DNA of 64,000 nucleotides, taken from JACVRN01 sp963715565. GTDB lineage: Bacteria; Acidobacteriota; Blastocatellia; Pyrinomonadales; Pyrinomonadaceae. The stretch lies in NCBI GenBank assembly GCA_963715565.1, contig OY970256.1:310001-374000 (forward strand), in the 5' to 3' direction. Below are positions 43,276-54,529 of this stretch, one piece after another. Below the pieces are notes generated by a model. The model was given only the letters and a program-made list of their open reading frames with translations, did not search any database and was not told where the DNA came from. Numbering within the stretch: position 1 is the first letter of the stretch; each line of letters begins with the position of its first letter. Position numbers and translations under genes: made by a program.

Positions 43276-44796
43276 ATGTTGCTGAAGCGTTCGAGGGTGT
43301 CTCTGCGAAACAATGATGGGCAAACAGGGGCCGTCCACGCGCGTCTTTTATTCCTTTCACTTCTTCTAATATTCCTGAGTACAGGCTTAGCACAGGCGCA
43401 AACTGAAGTGCGCGTCACGGTGCTCTCCACCGCTCCGGCGCGCGTGCGTGTCGAAGGAGCGCGCGCGCAAGCGGCTAAGCTCTGGGCTTTCCGCAACTCT
43501 TATGCTGGCGTCGTGGGCATCGGCGAAAGAGTTGAAAATCTAGCTCTCTGGAATGCGCAGGGCGAGAGCGTCTCTGTTAGAAAGAGTGCGCCGGGCGAGT
43601 TTGAAGCCGCGAGTGCCGCAACGCGATTCAGTTATGAGGTGAAGCTGGATGCGCCTACACAAACGACGGATGCCGCGTACATTTCATGGCTTAATAATGA
43701 GCGCGGATTTCTGATGACCGGCGATCTCTTTCCGCGCGATATAAGTCAGCAGTCGGGCGTCGCCGTGCGTTTTGATTTACCTGATGGATGGTCCGTCTAC
43801 TCGAATGAAATCAGGAAGGGCGAGAGGCAGTTTTTGGCCGACGGGGAACGAGCGGTTTTTTACGCCGGGCGTGACTTGCGAGAAAAGCGAGGCCGCGCAG
43901 GCTCCATGGAATTTTCCCTGTTCACCGGAGGCGACTGGGCGTTCACGGACGAGGAAGTGGCCGAGGCTGCACGGAATATTTTGAAGGAGCACGAGCGCAC
44001 GGCTGGCCTTGGCGTGCAGCAGCGCGTCGCGTTGATGCTCTCGCCCTATCCACGGCCCATGAGCGCAGAAAGATGGAGCGCGGAGACGCGCGGCGCAACG
44101 GTCGTGCTGCTCGCGGGACGTCAGCCTTCTAAAATCGCCGCGTTATCGCAGTTGAGCGTGCCGCTTACGCACGAGCTTTTTCACCTGTGGGTTCCGAACG
44201 CGCTCCTTTTGGACGGCAATTACGATTGGTTCTACGAAGGCTTTACGCTTTATCAAGCCATGCGCGCGAGCATGCGCCTGGGACTCCTGACCTTTCAAGA
44301 TTATCTGCGAGCCTTGGGCCGCGCTTACGACATTTATCTACAGTCGAGCGAGCGCGACAAGTGGTCTCTGCTTGAAGCTTCCGAGAGACGATGGAGCGGC
44401 GCAAACTCGCTGGTCTATAACAAGGGGATGCTCGTTGCCTTTCTTTATGACCTCTATTTAAGAGAGCAGAACGGGGGACGTCGCTCGCTGGACGACGTTT
44501 ATAGAAATCTGTTTCGCCTGCGTAAGACTTCGGGCGCGCGTGCGGAAGGCAACGTGGTCGTCCTCGCAGCGCTCAAAGAGGCCGGAGATTCGCAGGGCTT
44601 TGTGCGTCGCTTTGTACAGGAAGCAAACGCGATTGACCTCGGCACGGCGCTCGCTCCCTTCGGTCTGCAACTCCAGCCGGGCGCTATGCGTACGCAGGTC
44701 GTCGTGGGGGCTTCACTGACAGGCCGACAGCGCGATTTATTACGGCAGTTGGGGTACAATGACAAAGTTGAACGCGAGCGGCCTCGCCGAAAGTGA
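43276..44796 (+). CDS. Exported M61-like gluzincin peptidase
   Basis: A 506-residue exported protein. After a basic start, a signal segment (LLFLSLLLIFLSTGLAQAQ) ends near residue 42. A beta-rich N-domain is followed by the zinc motif THELFHLW (HELFH at 299-303) and the third ligand Glu321 in WFYEGFTLYQ. This is the layout of M61 glycyl aminopeptidases, though the usual C-terminal PDZ domain is not seen. The ribosome site is weak, so the start is uncertain. It is divergent from the DUF2946-like/TonB receptor genes. Confidence 0.75.
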   Translation: MLLKRSRVSLRNNDGQTGAVHARLLFLSLLLIFLSTGLAQAQTEVRVTVLSTAPARVRVEGARAQAAKLWAFRNSYAGVVGIGERVENLALWNAQGESVSVRKSAPGEFEAASAATRFSYEVKLDAPTQTTDAAYISWLNNERGFLMTGDLFPRDISQQSGVAVRFDLPDGWSVYSNEIRKGERQFLADGERAVFYAGRDLREKRGRAGSMEFSLFTGGDWAFTDEEVAEAARNILKEHERTAGLGVQQRVALMLSPYPRPMSAERWSAETRGATVVLLAGRQPSKIAALSQLSVPLTHELFHLWVPNALLLDGNYDWFYEGFTLYQAMRASMRLGLLTFQDYLRALGRAYDIYLQSSERDKWSLLEASERRWSGANSLVYNKGMLVAFLYDLYLREQNGGRRSLDDVYRNLFRLRKTSGARAEGNVVVLAALKEAGDSQGFVRRFVQEANAIDLGTALAPFGLQLQPGAMRTQVVVGASLTGRQRDLLRQLGYNDKVERERPRRK

Positions 44797-44845
44797 GCCG
44801 TCGTTGGTGACGATAAAAATCTTGCTGAATGAGTTGTCGATAAAG

Positions 44846-45967
44846 ATGCGGTACATGAAAGCCCTCCTTCTGGTTGTCCTCGCGCTCGCTTTACAGGTCG
44901 GGTGCAGCAACATCATTGCGAAACGAGACGAGACCGGCGTAGTCATTGCGCGACGTGCACAGATTCGCAGCTCGACCGCCGTGGTCGCAGCCGACCTGGT
45001 CGAAGTCAGCCGTGGCGACGTGGTTGATATTCTTGACGAGTATCTGGTGCAGGAGACGGGCGAGCGATGGCTGCGCGTGCGCGCGCGCGACGTGGAAAAT
45101 ACAGAAGGCTGGATAGAGGCGCGCAACGTCATGCCCGAGGAGGTGCTTGATCATTCGCGTAAACTGGCCGAAGAAGACAAAGGCATTCCGGCGCAGGCCA
45201 TGGGCCAGCTTCGCGCCAGCACCAACCTGCGTCTCTCGCCCGACCGCAGCAACAACGAAAACATCATGATGAAGCTCGAAAGCGGCGCGACTTTCGAGAT
45301 TGTCGGATGGAAGCGTGTGCCGAAACCGAAGTCCTCCGAAACTACTGAGAGCGACGATGCTCCGAAGGCCGGGAGCGCACAACAGAACAACGGCAGATCC
45401 AGACGTGATGCGGACGCTCCGAAAGTTCCCGAAGAGACAAACGAGCTGTGGTACAAAGTTCGTCTGCCGCCAGCTGTCTCGCCCGCGCCCGGCGGTTGGA
45501 TTTACGGCAAACAGGTCGAGCTGATGGTCCCGAGCGACATCATTTTTTATCGCACGGGGCGTGAGTTTGTCGCATGGCAGAGGCTCGACGAAGACCCCGG
45601 CGCAACGTCTACTGCGCCGCGCGATAAAGATGCCGCCAAGGATGCCAAGCCCGGTAGCTGGGTGATTCTTGAAAAGAGCAGCTCGAACGAGCCCAGAAAG
45701 TTGGACGAGCCGGATTTTGATCGTATCTACGTGCTTGGCTACGACAAGATCAGGCAGGAGCATTACACCGCGTATCGCAGCCCGGACCTCAAAGGCTACC
45801 TGCCTCTGCGTGTCGAAGGGCGCGGCGACAATAAAACTTTTACCATCAGAGTTCAGGGCGAAGACGGGCAGATACAGGATGCGCAGTACAAGGTCTACAG
45901 GGATGATAGAGGCATCTTGAAGGTTTCCGCGCCCAACGAACCTGTGAAGCCAAGAAGGAAAAAATAG
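44846..45967 (+). CDS. SH3-like-domain lipoprotein
   Basis: A 373-residue protein. The N-terminus (MKALLLVVLALALQVGCSN) is a signal peptide with a lipobox-like end at the cysteine, so it is probably lipid-anchored. Two bacterial SH3-like modules can be traced: about residues 30-85 (ARRAQIRSSTA ... GWIEARNV) and about 115-200 (STNLRLSPDRSNNENIMMKL ... GGWIYGKQVEL), separated by a Ser/Asp-rich loop. Such modules often bind peptidoglycan. The frame is open to 44759, overlapping the previous gene, but the signal peptide favours the ATG at 44846. Confidence 0.7.
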   Translation: MRYMKALLLVVLALALQVGCSNIIAKRDETGVVIARRAQIRSSTAVVAADLVEVSRGDVVDILDEYLVQETGERWLRVRARDVENTEGWIEARNVMPEEVLDHSRKLAEEDKGIPAQAMGQLRASTNLRLSPDRSNNENIMMKLESGATFEIVGWKRVPKPKSSETTESDDAPKAGSAQQNNGRSRRDADAPKVPEETNELWYKVRLPPAVSPAPGGWIYGKQVELMVPSDIIFYRTGREFVAWQRLDEDPGATSTAPRDKDAAKDAKPGSWVILEKSSSNEPRKLDEPDFDRIYVLGYDKIRQEHYTAYRSPDLKGYLPLRVEGRGDNKTFTIRVQGEDGQIQDAQYKVYRDDRGILKVSAPNEPVKPRRKK

Positions 45968-45995
45968 GTCCAGAGTCACAGTGCATCGGGTGCGC

Positions 45996-46023
45996 TTGAC
46001 AAAAAATTGTTTGTGCCTATAAT
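45996..46023 (+). promoter_or_regulatory. rRNA operon promoter P1
   Basis: TTGACA (45996-46001) and TATAAT (46018-46023), both perfect, are separated by 16 nt. The promoter lies about 480 nt before the 16S gene. Confidence 0.8.
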
Positions 46024-46163
46024 CCCTTTTTGCCTGACACAGGCGGTTGACATTCCAAGCTATTAAGACGCTTTACAAAGGCCGCTTCTCTCGGCTGAGA
46101 TTCTTTGCGGGGAGAGCGGCTGTTTCGTCCGCGAAAAAAGTTTGCGGATGTGACAAATAGCGC

Positions 46164-46192
46164 TTGACAGAAATGAGGCGCTTGGGTAATAT
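46164..46192 (+). promoter_or_regulatory. rRNA operon promoter P2
   Basis: TTGACA (46164-46169) and TAATAT (46187-46192) are 17 nt apart. Both P1 and P2 are preceded by gcgc and followed by ctttttgc, suggesting duplication. Confidence 0.7.
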
Positions 46193-46361
46193 GCCTTTTT
46201 GCTTGGGACGAGAAATAATCGTCTGTAGGGCAACTAAAGCGAATCTCCTGCAACTGAATAAGACTCGCAAAATCGGGGCGGGCACGACACGAAAAGTCGT
46301 TGAAAGATGCAACCCGGTTGAGTTCTTATGCAACTAAGTTAGATTCGTTAAATTGGAAAGC

Positions 46362-46386
46362 GATCTTTGAAAACTAGATAGAGCGT
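46362..46386 (+). promoter_or_regulatory. 16S precursor processing stem, 5' strand, with boxA-like sequence
   Basis: This segment (gatctttgaaaac...) is complementary to 48162-48186 after the 16S gene, with few mismatches. The pair would form the long RNase III stem around pre-16S. The gatctttgaaaa core also resembles the antitermination boxA region. Confidence 0.65.
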
Positions 46387-46504
46387 GTCCATGTTAATGA
46401 CTTTGAGAGTCAAACGCTGAACGATAAAGTTCGCGTAAAACTCTTTTTGAAGAGTCATAATCGGATACTTTTAACCAGTAGAAGATTATGTTCCAGAATC
46501 AAAT

Positions 46505-48477
<1,973 letters not shown>

Positions 48478-48498
48478 AGCGATTCAGGTTTAAATTGG

Positions 48499-48575
<77 letters not shown>

Positions 48576-48592
48576 ACCTTTTTTGCTTTATT

Positions 48593-48669
<77 letters not shown>

Positions 48670-48866
48670 ACATTGCGGCCCCCTGCGACGGGCTTGAAAA
48701 ATTTTTCAAGAGTCATGCAACCGGCCATGTAGGTCAGGCAACTAAGCCTGACACGCCAAATCGGTTGGTACATTGGCCGCCCGAAGTTGAGCACTCAAAC
48801 AGGAATGGTTTTAAGAGTTGAGTGTTGAATTTTGGGCGTTTTCGTGACGCTCAAAGTAAGCTGTAA

Positions 48867-48893
48867 GAGATCTTTGAAAATCGAATAGTGACT
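48867..48893 (+). promoter_or_regulatory. 23S precursor processing stem, 5' strand
   Basis: This segment (ending gaaaatcgaatagtgac) is complementary to 53335-53360 after the 23S gene, forming the RNase III stem of pre-23S. It shares the gatctttgaaaa core with the pre-16S stem. Confidence 0.65.
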
Positions 48894-49022
48894 GCAAAGT
48901 CATAGATACAAGGCAAGTTTAATGTGCAAGTGCCTGTAAATATTCATGAGCATTTAGGTTGCTCGTGAGTAAATTTTACGGTCAAGCTACTAAGGGCACA
49001 CGGCGGATGCCTTGGCACTTCG

Positions 49023-49055
<33 letters not shown>

Positions 49056-49480
49056 CGCGGTGAGGGGCAAGCACCCTTTGACCCGCGGATTTCCGAATGG
49101 GGGAACCCACATGAGCAAAACTCATGTATCAACATCTGAACACATAGGGTGTTGAGGCGAACCTGGGGAAGTGAACCATCTCAGTACCCAGAGGAAAAGA
49201 AAACAACAGTGATTCCGCTAGTAGCGGCGAGCGAACGCGGAACAGCCTAAACCAACGGGATTTATCCTGTTGGGGTCGTGGGATCAGACATTGTGGAGTT
49301 ACAAAAGTTCAGGTTAGCAGAACAGTTCAGGAAAGGCTGACCATAGAGCGTGATAGTCGCGTACGCGAAAACCTTGAACTCTCCCGTTTGACACCCGAGT
49401 AATGCGGAACACGAGGAATTCTGCATGAATTTGCCGGGACCATCCGGTAAGGCTAAATACTCCGAAGTGACCGATAGTGA

Positions 49481-49514
<34 letters not shown>

Positions 49515-49535
49515 GGTGAGGGGAGTGAAATAGTA

Positions 49536-49567
<32 letters not shown>

Positions 49568-49583
49568 CCAAGATTCGTTCTGG

Positions 49584-49624
<41 letters not shown>

Positions 49625-50007
49625 TCACACGCGAGGTTAAGCTGATAAAGCCGAGCCGAAGCGAAAGCGAGTCCTAATAGGGCGTTTAGTGTGTGGTATT
49701 CGGACGTGAAGCGAGATGATCTAGGCATGGGCAGGCTGAAGCGTGGGTAACACCACGTGGAGGGCCGAACCAGTATGGGTTGAAAACCGTTTGGATGACC
49801 TGTGCTTAGGGGTGAAAGGCTAATCAAATTTCGTGATAGCTCGTTCTCGCCGAAATGGTTTTAGGGCCAGCCTCGGATGAATCGTCGCGGTGGTAGAGCA
49901 CTGAATGGGCTAGGGGCCTCACAAGGTTACCGAACCCAATCAAACTCCGAATGCCGTTGAATGTATATCCGGGAGTGAGACTACGGGTGCTAAGATTCGT
50001 GGTCGAG

Positions 50008-50046
<39 letters not shown>

Positions 50047-50079
50047 GTAGTTAAGTGGAAAAGGAAGTGGGGAAGCTCT

Positions 50080-50149
<70 letters not shown>

Positions 50150-50782
50150 CCTGCGCCGACAATACAACGGGGCTTAAACTACGTACCGAAGCTTTGGATG
50201 AAGCAATTCATGGTAGGCGAGCATTCTGTAGCTGCGAAGCGGCACCGAAAGGGCCGTTGGAGCGATCAGAAAAGACTCTGTCGGCATAAGTAGCGATAAC
50301 GCGGGTGAGAACCCCGCGCGCCGTAAACCTAAGGTTTCCTGAGTAAAGTTAATCTGCTCAGGGTAAGTCGGCACCTAAGGCGAGGCCGAAAGGCGTAGTC
50401 GATGGAAATCCGGTTAAAATTCCGGAACCACTAGCGTGTGCTGTGGGGGGACGCAGTAGGGTAGGCGAGACCGGCGATGGTCGTCCGGTTTAACGCGCAT
50501 ATATCCCGTCGCTTAGGCAAATCCGGGCGACATCAGGGTAAAGCGCGGATCGAAAGTAGGGGTTAAACCCGAAAAAAGTCGCTGACCCCAGCTGCCAGGA
50601 AAATCCTCGTTCAGCTATACACGTCACGTGACCGTACCGCAAACCGACACAGGTAGGTGGGGTGAGAATCCTAAGGCGCTTGTGAGAACACTCGTTCAGG
50701 AACTCGGCAAAATGTACCCGTAACTTCGGGAGAAGGGTAGCCTACCCCAACTAGGGGAGGTCGCAGAGAAATGTCCCAGGCG

Positions 50783-50818
<36 letters not shown>

Positions 50819-50819
50819 G

Positions 50820-50865
<46 letters not shown>

Positions 50866-50902
50866 GAGGAGCGGTTAGGGCGCAAGCCCGAAGCTGCGAA
50901 TC

Positions 50903-50934
<32 letters not shown>

Positions 50935-50946
50935 CGGTCCTAAGGT

Positions 50947-51627
50947 TTTTCGTAAGCCTTAGTAAAACTTGGCTATATGCTGGAAACTCTGAGTATCCTA
51001 CATTACTCGTCTCCGAAAGAGGCAGTGAAAATATGTTAGGTGCAGACAATCAGCAGGAAAGGCTAAAAACAGTTGGATGGATAGTAGGCTTTGTTGACGG
51101 TGAAGGTTGCTTCTCAGTAACCATTCAGAAGGCAACAACGGCTACGGGCTGGCAAGTCTTCCCTGAGTTCGTCGTAACTCAGGGGGAAAAGAGCTTGCAA
51201 GCCTTACATGATCTCAAGGAGTTCTTTGAATGTGGAAAGGTCTTTATCAATCGGCGCAATGACAATCACAGAGAGCATCTTTATCGCTTCTGTGTTCGGT
51301 CAATTGCTGATTTGAGAGATAAGATCATTCCTTTCTTTCGAGAAAATCAACTCAGGACAGCAAAGCGGGAGGACTTCGAGAAGTTCGTTCGCGTGCTTGA
51401 GTTGATGGGAGAAAGAAAACACTTGAACTCTGATGGCATCATGGAAATTGCGAAAATCTCGGAAACGATGAATCGCAAGAAGCCATCCAGGTTTTTAGAA
51501 TCCTCAGAGACTACACGCCAAGCACCTGTTATGTCACAGGTGAAGATATAGTCCGTGCTGCATGGCGACATGCAGAGGCTGGCAGAAATGACCAGCCCTT
51601 CGACGCAAGTTGAAGTAACAATTGCAG
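50947..51627 (+). mobile_element. Group I intron at 23S position 1931
   Basis: A 681-nt insertion. The upstream exon ends in U1931 and the intron ends in G (51627), as group I splicing requires. Core signals are ggctatatgctggaaact (50970 region), gacaatcagcaggaa near 51044, and tatagtcc (51547 region, the 3' strand of P7) with gact upstream as its partner. It contains a LAGLIDADG endonuclease gene. Position 1931 is used by introns in Thermotoga and Simkania (recalled knowledge). Confidence 0.85.
51033..51551 (+). CDS. LAGLIDADG homing endonuclease (intron 1931)
   Basis: A 172-residue protein with one LAGLIDADG helix (VGWIVGFVDGEGCFSV, about residues 14-29), so it would act as a homodimer cutting an intron-less 23S gene near position 1931. 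AGAGG lies 10 nt before the ATG. The 5' codons overlap the conserved intron core gacaatcagcaggaa (giving Asp-Asn-Gln-Gln-Glu). The last ~17 codons overlap the P7/P8 strands. The frame is open upstream into the exon, but that part encodes no conserved protein. Confidence 0.85.
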   Translation: MLGADNQQERLKTVGWIVGFVDGEGCFSVTIQKATTATGWQVFPEFVVTQGEKSLQALHDLKEFFECGKVFINRRNDNHREHLYRFCVRSIADLRDKIIPFFRENQLRTAKREDFEKFVRVLELMGERKHLNSDGIMEIAKISETMNRKKPSRFLESSETTRQAPVMSQVKI

Positions 51628-51647
51628 AGCGAAATTCCTTGTCGGGT

Positions 51648-52348
51648 AAGTAATATTGCCCGGGGCGGAAGTGATTCCGACCCATTCAACCGGCTCAAAT
51701 CGGTGAAGCCCTCCCGACGCTCCGTGCAGGTGCGTCGCGGGTAATACCGAGGGTAAGATTCGTGAAAGCGAATCCCCGTAACGACTCAAGGGTTGAGACC
51801 CCTTGGATGGAATCTCTTGATTCCATAACACGCCGGCCCTGGTCTTTGCTGATGGACTTGAATTCTTACATCTCTGGTTTTGTAGATGGAGAAGGCTGTT
51901 TCTGTGTTTCATTCCAACCAAGCAAGCGTCATTGCTTCGGCTGGGAGGTTCGACCGAGCTTTTCGGTCAGCCAGAACGCAGAGAGAGCCGAACTGCTCTA
52001 CATAATTCAAGAGAAGTGGGAATGCGGGTTCATCCGACCGGATAGATCAGACAAGACAGTCAAGTTTGAAATACGGAACGTGAGAGATTTGGTAGAGAAA
52101 GTTCTGCCGCATTTCAGAGCGTATCCGTTGATGTCAACCAAGCAAGCTGACTTTGAGAGATTCGAGAGAATCTGCGAGTTAGTAAGCGACGGACGGCATC
52201 TGGAGCTTGAAGGTTTTGAAGAGATTGTCAGGTTAGCGATGGAGATGAATCCATCGGGCAAACGAAAATATTTCGGAAGTGAGATTCTCAACTCGCTTCG
52301 ATCAGGTGAACGTATAGTCTATGCCACGGGAAACCGTGGAAGTTCATG
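51648..52348 (+). mobile_element. Group I intron at 23S position 1951
   Basis: A 701-nt insertion. Taking the upstream exon to end at U1951 (gtcgggt) leaves an intron ending in G (52348), followed by the expected aagttccgacc. Core signals are cgtaacgactcaagg (51778-51792, 5' strand of P7) and tatagtctatgcc (52314 region, 3' strand). Its sequence differs from the first intron, so it is not a simple copy. Coxiella burnetii also has an intron at position 1951 (recalled knowledge). Confidence 0.82.
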
Positions 52349-52349
52349 A
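51852..52349 (+). CDS. LAGLIDADG homing endonuclease (intron 1951)
   Basis: A 165-residue protein with one LAGLIDADG motif (YISGFVDGEGCFCV, about residues 6-19), expected to act as a dimer. It lies between the two P7 strands, probably in the P8 loop. Its coding frame reads through the 3' half of the ribozyme core. The TGA stop straddles the intron-exon junction: its last base is exon A1952. Upstream in-frame ATGs at 51807 and 51762 are possible, but lie in the ribozyme core. It is only distantly similar to the endonuclease of the first intron. Confidence 0.83.
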   Translation: MDLNSYISGFVDGEGCFCVSFQPSKRHCFGWEVRPSFSVSQNAERAELLYIIQEKWECGFIRPDRSDKTVKFEIRNVRDLVEKVLPHFRAYPLMSTKQADFERFERICELVSDGRHLELEGFEEIVRLAMEMNPSGKRKYFGSEILNSLRSGERIVYATGNRGSS

Positions 52350-52404
52350 AGTTCCGACCTGCACGAATGGCGTAACGATCTGGGAGCTGTCTTAACGAGT
52401 GGCA

Positions 52405-52477
<73 letters not shown>

Positions 52478-52625
52478 CAACTTGATAGTGGATGCGGGCA
52501 AACGATGCGCAGGATAGGTGGGAGGCTTTGAACCCGGGGCTTTGGCCTCGGGGGAGCCAACGGTGAGATACCACCCTTCGTTTGTCTGCGTTCTAACCTC
52601 GCGCCGTTATCCGGCGCAGGGACAT

Positions 52626-52680
<55 letters not shown>

Positions 52681-52815
52681 TCGAAGGTTGGCTCAGGCTG
52701 TTTGGAAATCAGCCGTAGAGTGTAAACGCATAAGCCAGCTTGACTGTGAGACAAACAAGTCGAACAGGTACGAAAGTAGGAGTTAGTGATCCGGCGGTTC
52801 TGTATGGAAGGGCCG

Positions 52816-52867
<52 letters not shown>

Positions 52868-52876
52868 AGTTCACAT

Positions 52877-52944
<68 letters not shown>

Positions 52945-53132
52945 TGGCTGTTCGCCAATTAAAGCGGTACGTGAGCTGGGTTTAGAACGTCGCGAGACAG
53001 TTCGGTCCCTATCTGGTGTGGGCGTAGCAGAATTGATGGAATCTGACCTTAGTACGAGAGGACCGGGTTGGATCCACCTCTAGTGTACGAGTTATCCCGC
53101 CAGGGGTATCGCTCGGTAGCTAAGTGGAGCAT

Positions 53133-53165
<33 letters not shown>

Positions 53166-53382
53166 AGACCAGAGATTAGTTCTGCCTATGAGACTCGTGG
53201 TAGACCACCACGTTGATAGGGTGGATATGTAAGCGCTGAGAGGCGCTCAGTTGACCACTACTAATCAGTCCATTGGCTTGACCTAAAATTTACTCAAGAG
53301 CAACAGAGTACATTAGGCTTGCCTTACGCCTTGTCGTCACTATTCGATTTTCCAAGCTCTCTGACAGAGAGTTGACAAGTTT

Positions 53383-53499
<117 letters not shown>

Positions 53500-53511
53500 T
53501 AATTTTTAACG

Positions 53512-53550
53512 AAAGCCCGCGAGAGTGTTAACACTCTCGCGGGCTTTTGG
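53512..53550 (+). terminator. rRNA operon terminator
   Basis: A 17-bp perfect palindrome (53513-53529 with 53530-53546) is followed by tttt. It lies directly after the 5S gene. Confidence 0.85.
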
Positions 53551-53599
53551 TTTAGAAATCCGGCGATCTTGATTCCGCAGAATCATAAAATAGGCGTGC

Positions 53600-54151
53600 T
53601 TACTGCGGCAGCCTGATCACTCCCTCAAACCAAACCTGTGCTGGCGGCGTTTGCCCGTTACACGGGGTCAGGTTACTGGCGATGTGGAAACGTCCGTTGC
53701 CCGTTGCCCCGGCGTGACCTCCCGTTCCACCAGTCACGCGGAAAGGTACGCCATGAGCGTTCGCCGCGGCGCAGATGGCAGGGTTAGGCACCAGCACGAA
53801 GGGATCGCCTTCAATAAAGACCTGATCGCCGGTTTGCACATACGTATCGGTCGCTTTCAGGTCGAAGACGAGATTGGTCGTGGTGTTGGTGCAGGCAGAG
53901 AAAACGGCGGTATTGTAGCCGCCTTCCGTGTCAATTCCCGAGCCCGTGAAGCTTAGCTCGATGTTTTCTGGAAATGCCCCGCACCGGGCGACATTTGGTC
54001 CGGCATTTACCAGATTAAAGGTTGAGCCCCCTTTGTAATGGGGGTTGACGTTATCATCCACCATGGCTGCCGAGCTTCCTCCGAGAAGTTGGTTGCCAAG
54101 TATCATCAGCGCGGTGAATGTTAGAAGCATCACTGTGAGTTTGGTTTTCAT
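53600..54151 (-). CDS. Exported protein of unknown function
   Basis: A 183-residue protein with a signal peptide (about 1-29, ending SSAA). The mature part is Gly/Thr/Asn-rich and beta-like, with paired cysteines (57, 87, 127, 163 approximately) and a C-terminal WFEGVIRLP. No family is recognised. AAGGAG lies 10 nt before the ATG. It is the only gene between the 5S terminator and a 5S remnant, on the strand opposite to both. Confidence 0.7.
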   Translation of the reverse strand: MKTKLTVMLLTFTALMILGNQLLGGSSAAMVDDNVNPHYKGGSTFNLVNAGPNVARCGAFPENIELSFTGSGIDTEGGYNTAVFSACTNTTTNLVFDLKATDTYVQTGDQVFIEGDPFVLVPNPAICAAANAHGVPFRVTGGTGGHAGATGNGRFHIASNLTPCNGQTPPAQVWFEGVIRLPQ

Positions 54152-54300
54152 TCGTTTAGATCTCCTTTTGGGGCGCGTAATTTGTCACTTTGTTTAATTC
54201 TCAGCCGTGGTCATCGCGATTGAGAATTTGCTCTTACAACCCTTAAGGCGTAAATCTCGCGCGAAAACTATCATCGGGGAAAATAAATGTTCATGTGCGA

Positions 54301-54383
54301 GATTCCCGAACACGGAAGTTAAGCCTCCTGGGCCGATGGTACTGTGCAGGAAGCGGCGTGGGAGAGTAGGAAGTCGCCGGATT
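54301..54383 (+). pseudogene. Truncated 5S rRNA remnant
   Basis: The sequence from gattcccgaacacggaagttaag to the end agtcgccggatt matches the 3' two-thirds of the 5S gene at 53383-53499, with several changes and a one-base deletion. The first ~40 nt are missing, so it cannot fold as 5S. It is followed by its own terminator. Confidence 0.8.
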
Positions 54384-54392
54384 AACAATTAT

Positions 54393-54437
54393 AATGAAGC
54401 CCGTTGGAGTGATAAGCTTTCGCGGGCTTCATTATTT
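54393..54437 (+). terminator. Terminator after the 5S remnant
   Basis: An 11-bp stem (54393-54403 with 54423-54433) is followed by a T-rich stretch. It shares the gaagcccg/cgggcttc stem base with the main rRNA terminator. Confidence 0.7.
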
Positions 54438-54529
54438 TACGCACGCGCATCTCAAGGGAGAGCAGTTCAATCTTTACCTGTGCCGCCGCGAGGATTAAAA
54501 GGGAACCGAGACGGCTATTAAACGACGCG

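Noticed and set aside
44891..45979. Minus-strand frame opposite the SH3-like lipoprotein
   Set aside because: The plus-strand frame has a signal peptide and repeated domains; the minus-strand product shows nothing recognisable.
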